Assembly (NCBI RefSeq): GCF_002005565.1
Contig: NZ_BDJC01000035.1
Location: forward strand, 1 to 64,000
Source of the DNA: Streptomyces sp. JHA26
GTDB lineage: Bacteria > Actinomycetota > Actinomycetes > Streptomycetales > Streptomycetaceae
Direction of reading: 5' to 3'
DNA: 64,000 nucleotides
The position numbers were made by a program, and so were the translations under genes. The notes beneath the pieces are model-generated. The model was not told the DNA's origin. It saw nothing but the letters and a program-made list of their open reading frames with translations, and made no database searches. Shown piece by piece: positions 16,064-23,980 of this stretch (its first letter is position 1; each line of letters opens with the position of its first letter).

Positions 16064-17458
16064 TCACCGACCGTCCGACCTCCCCACCCCCGCCCCGTAC
16101 AACGCATGCGCCGCCCGCAACACCACATCATCCCGATGCCGGGCAGCCACCAACTGCAACCCCACGGGCAACCCACCCTCGTCCCACCCCACCGGCACCG
16201 TCGCCGCAGGCTGCTGCGTGAGATTGAACGGATACGTGAACGGCGTCCACCCCGTCCACCGCCGACACCCCGACCCCCTCGGCACCTCGACACCCGCCTC
16301 GAACGCGGTGATCGGCAACGTCGGCGTGACGAGCAGGTCGTACGTCTCGTGGAAGCGACCCATCCGGCGGCCCAGTTCCATCCGGACGTCCACCGCGGCC
16401 AGGTAGTCCAGCGCCGAGTACCGCGCCCCGGCCCCGCAGATCTCCCGCAGCCCCGGGTCGAGCACCTCCCGCTGCGCCGCCCGCAGCCCCTGCGCGACCC
16501 GCGCGGCCCCGCTGAACCACAGGGTGTGGAAGGCGTCCACCGGGTCCGCGAAGTCCGGGTCGGCCTCGGTGACGTACGTGCCCAGCTCCGCCAGCCGCTC
16601 CACGCCCCGCCGCACCGCCGTCGCCACCGCCGGGCGCACCGCCACCTGCCCGCCGAGCGAGGGCGAGTACGCCACCCGCAGCCCCCGCACCCCGTCCGCC
16701 AGGGCCTCGGAGTACGAGCCGGGCGCCGGGCCCAACGCCGACCAGTCGCGGGCGTCCGGCGTGCCGATCACGTCCAGCATCAGCGCCGCGTCCGCCGCGT
16801 CCCGGGTCATCGGACCGACGTGCGCCAGCGTGCCGAAGGCGCTCGCCGGATACAGCGGAACCCGGCCGTACGTCGGTTTCAGGCCGAAGATCCCGCAGAA
16901 GGACGCCGGGATCCGCACGCTGCCGCCGCCGTCCGTGCCCAGCGCCAGCGGCCCCGCCCCCAGGGCCACGGCCGCCGCCGCGCCCCCGCTGGAGCCGCCC
17001 GCGGTGCGGGACGGGTCGTGCGGGTTGCGGGTGACGCCGCTCAGCGGCGAGTCGGTCACGCCCTTCCAGCCGAACTCGGGCGTCGTCGTCTTGCCGACGA
17101 GGACCGCGCCGTGCTCGCGCAGCCGGGCGACGGACGGCGCGTCCTCGTCCCAGGGGCCGTCCGGGGACACGGCCAGGGAGCCGCGCAGGGTCGGGTGGCC
17201 GCGCATCAGCAGGATGTCCTTGACCGTGACCGGCACCCCGTCCAGCCGCCCGACCGGCTCCCCGCGCCGCCACCGCTCCTCGGCCCGCCGCGCCTGCTCC
17301 AGCGCCTCCTCGCCGGTCAGCCGGACGAACGCGTTCACCTCCGGCTGGACGCGTTCGGCCCGGTCCAGGACCGCCCGCGTCACCTCCACGGGGCTGAACT
17401 CGCCCTTGCGGTAACCGTCGACGAGCCGCACGGCGGTCAGCTCGGTGAGGTCGGTCAT
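16064..17458 (-). CDS. Amidase signature family amidase
   Basis: A 464-aa amidase. The Ser-cisSer-Lys triad is visible: Lys80 in VTVKDIL, the cis-Ser at 156/157 in GGSSGG and the nucleophile Ser180 in DGGGSVRIP. These enzymes hydrolyse a C-N amide bond in a small molecule. The gene follows the hydroxyacid dehydrogenase by 74 bases on the same strand and sits within the transporter, AMDase and DUF3830 group, so it probably acts on the imported compound. The ATG has a strong GGGAGGG RBS. An inverted repeat lies in the gap upstream. Confidence 0.88.
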   Translation of the reverse strand: MTDLTELTAVRLVDGYRKGEFSPVEVTRAVLDRAERVQPEVNAFVRLTGEEALEQARRAEERWRRGEPVGRLDGVPVTVKDILLMRGHPTLRGSLAVSPDGPWDEDAPSVARLREHGAVLVGKTTTPEFGWKGVTDSPLSGVTRNPHDPSRTAGGSSGGAAAAVALGAGPLALGTDGGGSVRIPASFCGIFGLKPTYGRVPLYPASAFGTLAHVGPMTRDAADAALMLDVIGTPDARDWSALGPAPGSYSEALADGVRGLRVAYSPSLGGQVAVRPAVATAVRRGVERLAELGTYVTEADPDFADPVDAFHTLWFSGAARVAQGLRAAQREVLDPGLREICGAGARYSALDYLAAVDVRMELGRRMGRFHETYDLLVTPTLPITAFEAGVEVPRGSGCRRWTGWTPFTYPFNLTQQPAATVPVGWDEGGLPVGLQLVAARHRDDVVLRAAHALYGAGVGRSDGR

Positions 17459-17474
17459 GCACCCTCCCGCTTCC

Positions 17475-17488
17475 TGGGAACGCTTCCT
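17475..17488. promoter_or_regulatory. Inverted repeat before the amidase gene, possible LacI-type operator
   Basis: TGGGAACGCTTCCT lies 17-30 bases before the amidase ATG. GGAA and TTCC flank a 3-base centre. It matches the CebR box TGGGAGCGCTCCCA at 11 of 14 positions. Whether a LacI-family protein uses it is unknown. Confidence 0.35.
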
Positions 17489-17532
17489 TGAGCCGCTTGC
17501 CGGGGACCTTGCCGGGACCGGTCGCGGGGACG

Positions 17533-18480
17533 TCAGGGCCCGGGCACGTACCCACGCCTCTTGTCGACCACGTTCGGCAGCGGCTCGCCCGCCGCCCACC
17601 GCTCGTACAGCTCGACGAACTGCGCCCCCAGGTCGTCCCGCCAGCCGACCGTGTCGCCGCTCATGTGCGGGGAGACGATCAGCCCGGGGACCTGCCACAA
17701 CGGGCTGTCGGAGCCGAGGGGTTCGTGCGCGAAGACGTCCAGCGCGGCGCCCGTGATCCACCGCTCGGACAGCGCCTTCGCGAGGTCGGCCTCGACGACC
17801 AGCTGTCCGCGCCCGACGTTGACGAAGCGGGCGGAGGGCTGCATCACGCCGAACCGGCGGGCGTCGAACATGCCGCGCGTGTCGTCGGTGAGCGGCGCGG
17901 CGGCCACCACCCAGTCGGCGCGGGCCAGCAGCCGGTCCAGGTCCTCCGGGCCGTGCACCCCCGGCCGCGCGGTCCGGCCGACCAGCGCGGTGGTGACGCC
18001 GAGGGCCTCCAGCGTCCCGGCGACCGCCCGTCCGATCGGCCCCGAGCCGACCACGCAGGCACGGGTTCCGGCCACCCGCTGCGACGCGCGGTGCCGCCAG
18101 GTCCGCTCCCGCTGCAGCTCCAGCGTGCGGGGCAGGTCCTTGGCCATCGCCAGCACCAGGGCGGCGACGTACTCGGCGATCGGCTGGTCGAAGACGCCGC
18201 GCGCGTTCGTCACCACCGTGTCGGAGTCCGCCAGTTCGGGGCACATCAGGTGGTCGACGCCCGCGCTCGCCGTGTGCACCCAGCGCGGACGCGGCCCGTC
18301 ACCGGGCCAGGCCCGGCGCACGGCGTGCGACGCGAAGTCCCACACGAGCAGCACGTCCGCGTGCGGCAGCCGCTCGGCGAGGGTCGCCTCGTCCGCGTGC
18401 TCGATCCGGACCCGGCCGGTCAGCCGGCCCAGCCGGGGCGGCTGACCGGCGTCCAGGACGAGGAGGGTGGGCATGGTCAT
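17533..18480 (-). CDS. D-isomer-specific 2-hydroxyacid dehydrogenase family protein
   Basis: A 315-aa NAD(P)-dependent oxidoreductase. The nucleotide-binding motif is VVGSGPIGRAV. The catalytic Arg is in NVGRGQLV, the Glu in AHEPLG and the His in SPHMSG. These enzymes interconvert 2-hydroxy and 2-keto acids. The two adjacent ATGs are at 18480 and 18474; GGAGAG favours the first. It appears to be the first gene of an operon with the amidase and is divergent from the AMDase pair. Confidence 0.85.
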   Translation of the reverse strand: MTMPTLLVLDAGQPPRLGRLTGRVRIEHADEATLAERLPHADVLLVWDFASHAVRRAWPGDGPRPRWVHTASAGVDHLMCPELADSDTVVTNARGVFDQPIAEYVAALVLAMAKDLPRTLELQRERTWRHRASQRVAGTRACVVGSGPIGRAVAGTLEALGVTTALVGRTARPGVHGPEDLDRLLARADWVVAAAPLTDDTRGMFDARRFGVMQPSARFVNVGRGQLVVEADLAKALSERWITGAALDVFAHEPLGSDSPLWQVPGLIVSPHMSGDTVGWRDDLGAQFVELYERWAAGEPLPNVVDKRRGYVPGP

Positions 18481-18571
18481 CGGCGACGGCTCTCCGGAAG
18501 GCGGGAGGGGCGGCTGGCGGAGCGGCGACGGCGGGTCGGCCGGCTGTTCACCTCCTGGTGACACGGGCGGA

Positions 18572-18600
18572 TTGACCACGCTCGCACCAGAACCTACCTT
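18572..18600 (+). promoter_or_regulatory. Sigma70-type promoter for the AMDase-family pair
   Basis: TTGACC at 18572-18577 and TACCTT at 18595-18600 are separated by 17 bases. This lies in the 185-base divergent gap, 65 bases before the ATG at 18666. Confidence 0.5.
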
Positions 18601-18665
18601 CGTCAACACGGCCGTGCGTACGGTGCGTTGCCCTCTCCTTCCTCTGTGTGAGGCCGGTGCGTGCC

Positions 18666-19502
18666 ATGGACATCTCCTTTCTCGGCGGACCAGCTCCGCA
18701 ACGCGGGGTCGGCGTGGTCGCCCCGTTCGACTTCGCGCTCGACCGCGAGCTGTGGCGGTGGGTGCCCGACGAGGTCTCGCTGCACATGACGCGAACCCCC
18801 TACGTGCCCGTCGAGGTCGGCCTGGACCTCGCCCGGACGGTCAGCGAGCACGAGACGCTCGGCGAGGCCGTGCGCACCCTCAACGCCATCACGCCCGAGG
18901 TCGTCGCCTACGCCTGCGCCTCCGGCAGCTTCGTCGGCGGCATCGCCGGCGAGCGCGCGATGTGCGAGGCGATGACCTGGGCCGGCGCGGTCCCGTCCGT
19001 CACCACCTCGGGCGCGCTGCTGGACGCGCTGACCGAGCTGGGCGTCCACCGGGTCGCGCTGGTGACGCCGTACACCGTGTCGGTGACCCGGGTGCTGGAG
19101 GAGTACGTCGCCGAGGCGGGCGTCACGGTCACGGGCTGCGCGTTCATGGGGCTGACCCGGCACATCTGGAAGGTGCCGTACCGGGACGTGGCCGAGATGG
19201 CACGCCGGGCGGTGCCGCACCCGGAGGCGGCCGACGCGCTGTTCCTCTCCTGCACCAACCTCCCCACCTACGACGTCATCCCGCAGCTGGAGGCCGAGCT
19301 GCGCATCCCGGTGATCTCGGCCAACCAAGTGACGATGTGGGCGGCGCTGCGCCGACTGGGTACCCGTGCCGTGGGGCCGTACCAGGCGCTGACCGACCCG
19401 GCGGCGCGGACCGGCCCCGCGGTGCCGGGGCCGGCCGGTCCCGTACTGCCGGAGACCCCCGAAGTCCCCGGCACGGAACAGCAGCAGGAAGGGTGGACAT
19501 GA
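18666..19502 (+). CDS. AMDase / maleate isomerase / EutA superfamily protein (two-cysteine form)
   Basis: A 278-aa member of the Asp/Glu racemase-like superfamily. Both cysteines that serve maleate isomerases and racemases are present: Cys84 in ACASGSF and Cys196 in LSCTNLPT. The last 40 residues are a Pro/Ala/Glu-rich tail that looks disordered. EutA in rhizobial ectoine clusters is of this family. The ATG at 18666 lacks a strong RBS; a GTG at 18648 is an alternative. Its stop overlaps the next start in an ATGA, so the pair is coupled. Confidence 0.78.
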   Translation: MDISFLGGPAPQRGVGVVAPFDFALDRELWRWVPDEVSLHMTRTPYVPVEVGLDLARTVSEHETLGEAVRTLNAITPEVVAYACASGSFVGGIAGERAMCEAMTWAGAVPSVTTSGALLDALTELGVHRVALVTPYTVSVTRVLEEYVAEAGVTVTGCAFMGLTRHIWKVPYRDVAEMARRAVPHPEAADALFLSCTNLPTYDVIPQLEAELRIPVISANQVTMWAALRRLGTRAVGPYQALTDPAARTGPAVPGPAGPVLPETPEVPGTEQQQEGWT

Positions 19503-20230
19503 CAGCACTGGGGTTCCTGTACCCGGGCCACTCCGGCGAGGACGACTACCCACGCATCGAGCAGCTCCTGGGCAGCGACATCCGAGTGGACCTGGTGCAC
19601 ACCGACATCGGCGAGGACGCGCACCGCGTCGACGCCCTGCGCGAGATGGGCTCGCCGCAGCGGCTCGAGGCGGGCACGGCGGAACTCCGTCTGGCCGGGG
19701 CCGACGCCGTGGTGTGGGCCTGCACCAGCGGCAGCTTCGTGCACGGCTGGGAGGGCGCCCAGGACCAGGTGCGCACCCTGGCCCGGACGGCGGGCCTGCC
19801 CGCCTCCTCGACCTCCTTCGCCTTCGTGCACGCGGCGAAGGAGCTCGGGGTGCGCCGGGTCGCCGTCGGCGCGACGTACCCCGACGACGTGGCCCGGTTG
19901 TTCGCGGACTTCCTGCGCACCGCCGGCCTGGAGACCGTCGCCGTCGTCGGCTCCGGCGTCGTCACGGCCGCGGAGGTCGGCACCTGGACCGAGGCCGAGG
20001 TGCTGGCGCTGGCCCGCGCGGCCGACCACCCGGACGCGGAGGCCGTCCTCCTGCCCGACACCGCCCTGCACACGGCGGCGCACATCCCGCTCCTGGAGAA
20101 GGAGCTGGGCAAGCCGGTCCTCACCGCCAACCAGGTCACCGTCTGGGAGGGGCTGCGGCTGGCCGACCGCCGGGTCAACGCGCCGGAGCTGGGGGCCCTG
20201 TTCACGCGGGAGCCGGTGGTCCAGGTGTGA
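19499..20230 (+). CDS. AMDase / EutA superfamily paralogue lacking the second cysteine
   Basis: A 243-aa paralogue of the preceding gene product. The first cysteine is kept (Cys75 in ACTSGSF), but the position of the second reads LLPDTALHT, with Asp187 in place of Cys. A one-cysteine site is typical of arylmalonate decarboxylase chemistry rather than two-base isomerisation. The pair may therefore catalyse different steps or form a hetero-oligomer. The ATGA overlap, with GGAAGGG upstream of the ATG, sets the start. Confidence 0.78.
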   Translation: MTALGFLYPGHSGEDDYPRIEQLLGSDIRVDLVHTDIGEDAHRVDALREMGSPQRLEAGTAELRLAGADAVVWACTSGSFVHGWEGAQDQVRTLARTAGLPASSTSFAFVHAAKELGVRRVAVGATYPDDVARLFADFLRTAGLETVAVVGSGVVTAAEVGTWTEAEVLALARAADHPDAEAVLLPDTALHTAAHIPLLEKELGKPVLTANQVTVWEGLRLADRRVNAPELGALFTREPVVQV

Positions 20231-20294
20231 GGGACGCGCGCCGGCGGGCCCGTACCGGCTCCGGGCCGGTTCCGTACCGGGTTCCGTGGTGCTG

Positions 20295-20311
20295 TCCGTG
20301 GTCGGCACGGA
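20295..20311. promoter_or_regulatory. 17-bp palindromic element, copy 1 (before the DUF1801 gene)
   Basis: TCCGTGGTCGGCACGGA: arms TCCGTG and CACGGA with the 5-base centre GTCGG. It lies 106 bases before the ATG at 20401. An identical 17-mer stands at 23871, 110 bases before another gene. It is a candidate operator for the LuxR/NB-ARC regulator encoded between them. Confidence 0.6.
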
Positions 20312-20400
20312 GGCGTGGGCGCGGCGGCCGGGAGAGGCTGTGACCACAGCGGCCGGACACGGACCCGGCCGAACCCGCATCACGACTCACGGGAGTGACC

Positions 20401-20853
20401 ATGACCGCCACCGGCGACACCGCGTACGAGGGTTTCACGGCCGACGAGCGCGCCGCGATGAAGGAGCACGCCCAGGAGCAGAAGAAGGCGGCGCGGCGCG
20501 GCTCGAAGGCGGAGAAGGCGGCGGAGGCCGAGCGGGACCTGCTCGCGAAGATCGCCGAGATGGAGGGCTCCGACCGGATCATGGCCGAACGCGTCCACGC
20601 CGTCGTCACGGCCACCGCTCCGCAGCTCGCGCCGAAGCTCTGGTACGGGATGCCCGCCTACGCGCTGGACGGCAAGGTCGTCTGCTTCTTCCAGAGCGCG
20701 GCGAAGTTCAAGGCGCGCTACGCGACGCTCGGTTTCAACGACCCGGCGCAGCTGGACGACGGCGCGATGTGGCCGACCGCCTTCGCCCTGACCGAGGTCA
20801 CGCCCGAGGTGGAGGAGCGCATCGCCGCCCTCGTGAAGCAGGCGGTGAGCTAG
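20401..20853 (+). CDS. DUF1801 family protein
   Basis: A 150-aa soluble protein. The N-terminal third is charged and helical (Lys/Glu/Ala-rich). The rest matches the DUF1801/YdhG-like fold, with APKLWYGMPAYALDGKVVCF (about 79-98). The function of the family is not settled. The ATG at 20401 has GGGAG five bases upstream; the GTG at 20395 is less likely. Its TAG shares the palindrome CTAG with the TAG of the convergent regulator, so the two genes overlap by 4 bases with no terminator between them. Confidence 0.75.
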   Translation: MTATGDTAYEGFTADERAAMKEHAQEQKKAARRGSKAEKAAEAERDLLAKIAEMEGSDRIMAERVHAVVTATAPQLAPKLWYGMPAYALDGKVVCFFQSAAKFKARYATLGFNDPAQLDDGAMWPTAFALTEVTPEVEERIAALVKQAVS

Positions 20854-23831
20854 GACGTGCGCCCCGGGGCCGTGCGCCCCGGGCCCGTGAGCCCCAGACC
20901 CGTGAGCCCCAGACCCGTGAGCGCGGCCTCGCCGGCGGCGGCGTGCCCGCCCCCGGCGAGGAGCAGGGTGCGCGCCGACTGGTAGGGGCAGCCGGCCGCG
21001 TCGAAGGCCGCCGCGGCGGCGAGCTGCCCCGGCAGGTCACCGTCGAGCAGCGCCTCCGCGCGCTCCACCTGGGCGGTGGCGACCGGGTTCCCGGCGACCG
21101 TCTTCCGCGCGGCCTCGACGCGGGCCCGGGCCTCCGGGTGACCGGCGAGCACCGCCGCCTCCGCCCTGAGGGCCACGTACCAGTGCAGCCAGATCCAGCA
21201 CACCCACTTCCACACCTCACCGGGGTCCGGCGCGAGGCGCTCCAGCGCCGCCCCGGCGTCCCCGTGGTGCAGCAGGACCATGGCGTCGAGGACCGCGCCG
21301 TAGCCGAGACGGTGCTGCTCGGGAGCCGTGTCCGCCCGGTCGACGACCGCCAGCCAGGCCGCCCGCTCGTCGTGCTCGCCGCGCAGGCCGTGCACCATGG
21401 CGACCGACGCGGCGGCGGCGCCCAGGGACAGCGACGGCCGGCGGCCACTGTGCTCCCACGCCTCCAGGAACCGCGTGCTGCGGCCCAGCACCTCGTGGCC
21501 GTGCCCGGCGAACGCGTCCGCAGTCAGCAGCCACGCCGTGGCGTGGTGTCCCGCCTCGGCCAGCAGCGGGTGGCCGGCGAGCCGTCCGCCCCACCGCCGG
21601 GCGTCCGCCAGCGCTCCCACGCCGAGGGCGGTGGCGGCCGCCATGGCGAGGGCGTCCATCGACTCGTGCGTGGCGGCCGGGGCGGGCGCGGCGGAGGCCA
21701 GGACGTCGACCCGGCGCCGGGCCGCCGCCGCGACGGCGAAGGCGTCACCGGCCCAGCCCCGGGCGCCGGACAGCGCGTCCAGGGCGGCGGACTCCGTCAC
21801 CGGGTCACCCGTGCGCCGGGCGAGCGCGACGGCCTGCTCGGCGCGGCCGACGGTGTCGGCGACGGTGCTCTCCGCGGTGCCCTGGACCGCGCCGTACGCG
21901 TCGTCGAGCACCGCGGCCTCGGCCAGCGCGACGGCGGCCTCGGCCGCGGGGGAGCCGTCGGACCGCTCCCGCGCCCCGGCGAGCAGGGCCGTCACCTCCG
22001 CCACGGGGGGAATCCGCGGGAACAGGGTGGAGAAGCGGTACGCGACGGTGGCGGCCGCCGCCAGGTCGCGGCACGCCCCCGCACCGTCCCCGGCCCGCCG
22101 GGCGGCATCGGCGGCGGCGCGGTGCAGGCGGTACATGTCGTCGCCGAGCCTGCGGCACCCGGCCACCGCGGCGGCCTGCCGCAGCGCCTCGGCGGCGGCG
22201 GTGCCGTCGTCGGTGAGGGAGGCGGCCTGCTCGTAGCGCTGCTGGGCCTCGCCGAGCAGGGTGCGGGTGAAGGCGAGCCGGGCCAGCGACAGGGCGAGAC
22301 GGTGGGCGTCCGCGCGCCGCTCCGGTCGGCCGGCGGCCCAGGCGAGGGCGGCCCGGCAGTCGTCCGCGAGCGCGTCGAAACGGGCCCGCCAGTCCGGCCC
22401 CGACGCGTCCTCCAGCGCGGTCGCCGCCGCCAGGCACCAGGCCAGGTGCCGGGCGCGCACCACGGCCGGCTCACCGGCCTCGGCGAGCCGCTCGGCCCCG
22501 TACTGGCGGATGGGCTCCAGCGCCTGGTACCGGGTGCCGGTCGGCGACGGCGTCACGATGAGCAGACTCTGCTCGGCGAGCCGCCCCAGCCCGTCGACGA
22601 CGGCGGCGCCCGCGCCGGCGGCGAGCCCGACGACCTCGCCGGCCCCGGTGCCGGCGCCGGCGGTGCGTCCCGCGGCCCCGGTGGCGTCCTCGCCGACAGG
22701 CCGTCCCGCGGCGTCGGCGTCCCCCGTGGCGAGCGCCGCGTCCCCCGCCGCGAGCGCCGCGTCCCCCGCCGCGAGCGCCGCGACCTCCGTGGCCGCCTCC
22801 GCCGTGAACGGGGCGACGAAGACCGACACCCGGCGCAGCAGCGCCCGGTCCCACGGGTCCAGCAGGTCGTGGCTCCAGTCCAGTACCGCCCGCAGCGACC
22901 GGTGCCGGTCGTTCGCGCGGGGCCCGCCGGTGAGGATCCGCAGGGGGTCGGAGAGACCGGCCGTCAGACCGTCCAGGCCGAGCGTGGACCAGCGTGCCGC
23001 CGCCAGCTCGATCGCCAGCGCCATGCCGCCGAGCCGTTCGCAGACGGCCACGATCCCGTCGCCCGCCGCCGGACCGGGCGGCTGCCCGACGGCGACGGCC
23101 CGGTCCATGAACAGCGCCACCGCCTCCGACGCGTCACCGCCGGCCACGGACAGCGGCGGTACCGGCAGCACCCGCTCGAACGGCACCATCAGCCGGGCCC
23201 GGCTCGTCACGAGCACCCGCAGCCCTGGACAGGCGGCCAACAGCCGTTCCAGGAAGGGCGCCACGCCCTCGCGCACCTGCTCGCAGTTGTCCAGCACCAG
23301 CAGCGCCCGGTGGTCCGCCAGCGCGGCCGCCACCGCGTCGTCGACGCCGTGCCCGGGCTGCTCGCCCACGCCGACGGCCGCCGCGACCGCCGCCCCCACC
23401 CGGTCCGGCTCGGCCACGGGGACGAGGTCGACGAACCACACCCCGTCCGCGAAGTCGCCGGCCACGTCCGCCGCCACGGCCAGCGCCAGACGCGTCTTGC
23501 CGACCCCGCCCGGACCGGTGACGGTCACCAGCCGGTGCGCCTTCACCGCCTCGGCCAGCTCGCCGCGCTCCCGCACCCGGCCGACGAACGACGTCAACGG
23601 CGCCGGCAGCGCGGGCGCCGACCGCGACCGCTCCGCCCGCGCCACCTCGGCCGCGTGCCGGGCGAGTGCCCGCCGGTCCGGCAGCCCCAGCTTGCGCAGC
23701 AGCGAGGAGACGTGCGACTCGACGGTGCGTACGGAGAGGACCAGCCGGGCCGCGATCTCCGCGTTGCTGAGGTGCTCCCCGAGCAGCGCGAGCACTTCCG
23801 CTTCCCGCGCCGATATCCCTGGACTGGTCAC
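20850..23831 (-). CDS. Large ATP-binding regulator with N-terminal LuxR HTH, NB-ARC-type ATPase and TPR-like region
   Basis: A 993-aa protein. A GerE/LuxR-type HTH lies at about 5-68 (AREAEVLALLGEHLSNAEIA and VSVRTVESHVSSLLRKLGL-like helices). An AAA/NB-ARC module starts at about 85: Walker A is GPGGVGKTR, Walker B is LLVLDNCEQ and the ARC motif is GGMALAIELAAARW. A long alpha-helical TPR-like half follows. In classical LAL regulators the HTH is C-terminal, so this order is inverted. A linker holds three 21-bp tandem repeats, and the extreme C-terminus has repeated LTGLG units. The GTG at 23831 has no RBS but GATAAT 6 bases before it, indicating a leaderless mRNA. Confidence 0.85.
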   Translation of the reverse strand: MTSPGISAREAEVLALLGEHLSNAEIAARLVLSVRTVESHVSSLLRKLGLPDRRALARHAAEVARAERSRSAPALPAPLTSFVGRVRERGELAEAVKAHRLVTVTGPGGVGKTRLALAVAADVAGDFADGVWFVDLVPVAEPDRVGAAVAAAVGVGEQPGHGVDDAVAAALADHRALLVLDNCEQVREGVAPFLERLLAACPGLRVLVTSRARLMVPFERVLPVPPLSVAGGDASEAVALFMDRAVAVGQPPGPAAGDGIVAVCERLGGMALAIELAAARWSTLGLDGLTAGLSDPLRILTGGPRANDRHRSLRAVLDWSHDLLDPWDRALLRRVSVFVAPFTAEAATEVAALAAGDAALAAGDAALATGDADAAGRPVGEDATGAAGRTAGAGTGAGEVVGLAAGAGAAVVDGLGRLAEQSLLIVTPSPTGTRYQALEPIRQYGAERLAEAGEPAVVRARHLAWCLAAATALEDASGPDWRARFDALADDCRAALAWAAGRPERRADAHRLALSLARLAFTRTLLGEAQQRYEQAASLTDDGTAAAEALRQAAAVAGCRRLGDDMYRLHRAAADAARRAGDGAGACRDLAAAATVAYRFSTLFPRIPPVAEVTALLAGARERSDGSPAAEAAVALAEAAVLDDAYGAVQGTAESTVADTVGRAEQAVALARRTGDPVTESAALDALSGARGWAGDAFAVAAAARRRVDVLASAAPAPAATHESMDALAMAAATALGVGALADARRWGGRLAGHPLLAEAGHHATAWLLTADAFAGHGHEVLGRSTRFLEAWEHSGRRPSLSLGAAAASVAMVHGLRGEHDERAAWLAVVDRADTAPEQHRLGYGAVLDAMVLLHHGDAGAALERLAPDPGEVWKWVCWIWLHWYVALRAEAAVLAGHPEARARVEAARKTVAGNPVATAQVERAEALLDGDLPGQLAAAAAFDAAGCPYQSARTLLLAGGGHAAAGEAALTGLGLTGLGLTGPGRTAPGRTS
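20885..20918. repeat. 15-bp tandem repeat at the 3' end of the regulator gene
   Basis: GTGAGCCCCAGACCC-type units repeat about twice with a third partial copy. They encode LTGLG steps at the C-terminus of the LuxR/NB-ARC protein. The repeat is in frame, so copy number could vary without disrupting the gene. Confidence 0.6.
22717..22779. repeat. Three 21-bp tandem repeats inside the regulator gene
   Basis: Units at 22717-22737, 22738-22758 and 22759-22779. The last two are identical and the first differs by two bases. Each encodes seven residues (LAAGDAA type) in a linker after the ATPase module. Confidence 0.75.
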
Positions 23832-23837
23832 CGGGTC

Positions 23838-23843
23838 ATTATC
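23838..23843 (-). promoter_or_regulatory. -10 element of a leaderless start for the LuxR/NB-ARC gene
   Basis: GATAAT on the minus strand ends 6 bases before the GTG at 23831. This is the distance expected when transcription begins at the start codon. No Shine-Dalgarno sequence is present. Confidence 0.5.
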
Positions 23844-23870
23844 CGTGGCGGTTCGTCGTCCGTGGCGATT

Positions 23871-23887
23871 TCCGTGGTCGGCACGGA
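23871..23887. promoter_or_regulatory. 17-bp palindromic element, copy 2
   Basis: TCCGTGGTCGGCACGGA, identical to the element at 20295. It is 110 bases before the flavin-reductase-like gene and 40 bases before the divergent regulator start, so one site could serve both promoters. Confidence 0.6.
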
Positions 23888-23980
23888 AGCGGCCCGCACC
23901 CCGGCCGCGGGAGGCTCCGACCACGGCGATCCACCCGGCCCGAACCGGGTGGTCGCGACCCTCGGCCGACAGGAGTGACC

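Noticed and set aside
20286..23978. A 1230-aa open frame opposite the LuxR/NB-ARC gene
   Set aside because: It is the mirror frame of a high-GC gene, is rich in Arg/Gly/Pro and has no domain. Similar frames oppose glmS (60169-62037), glxA and cslA (3625-7610) and cdgA (26548-29916).
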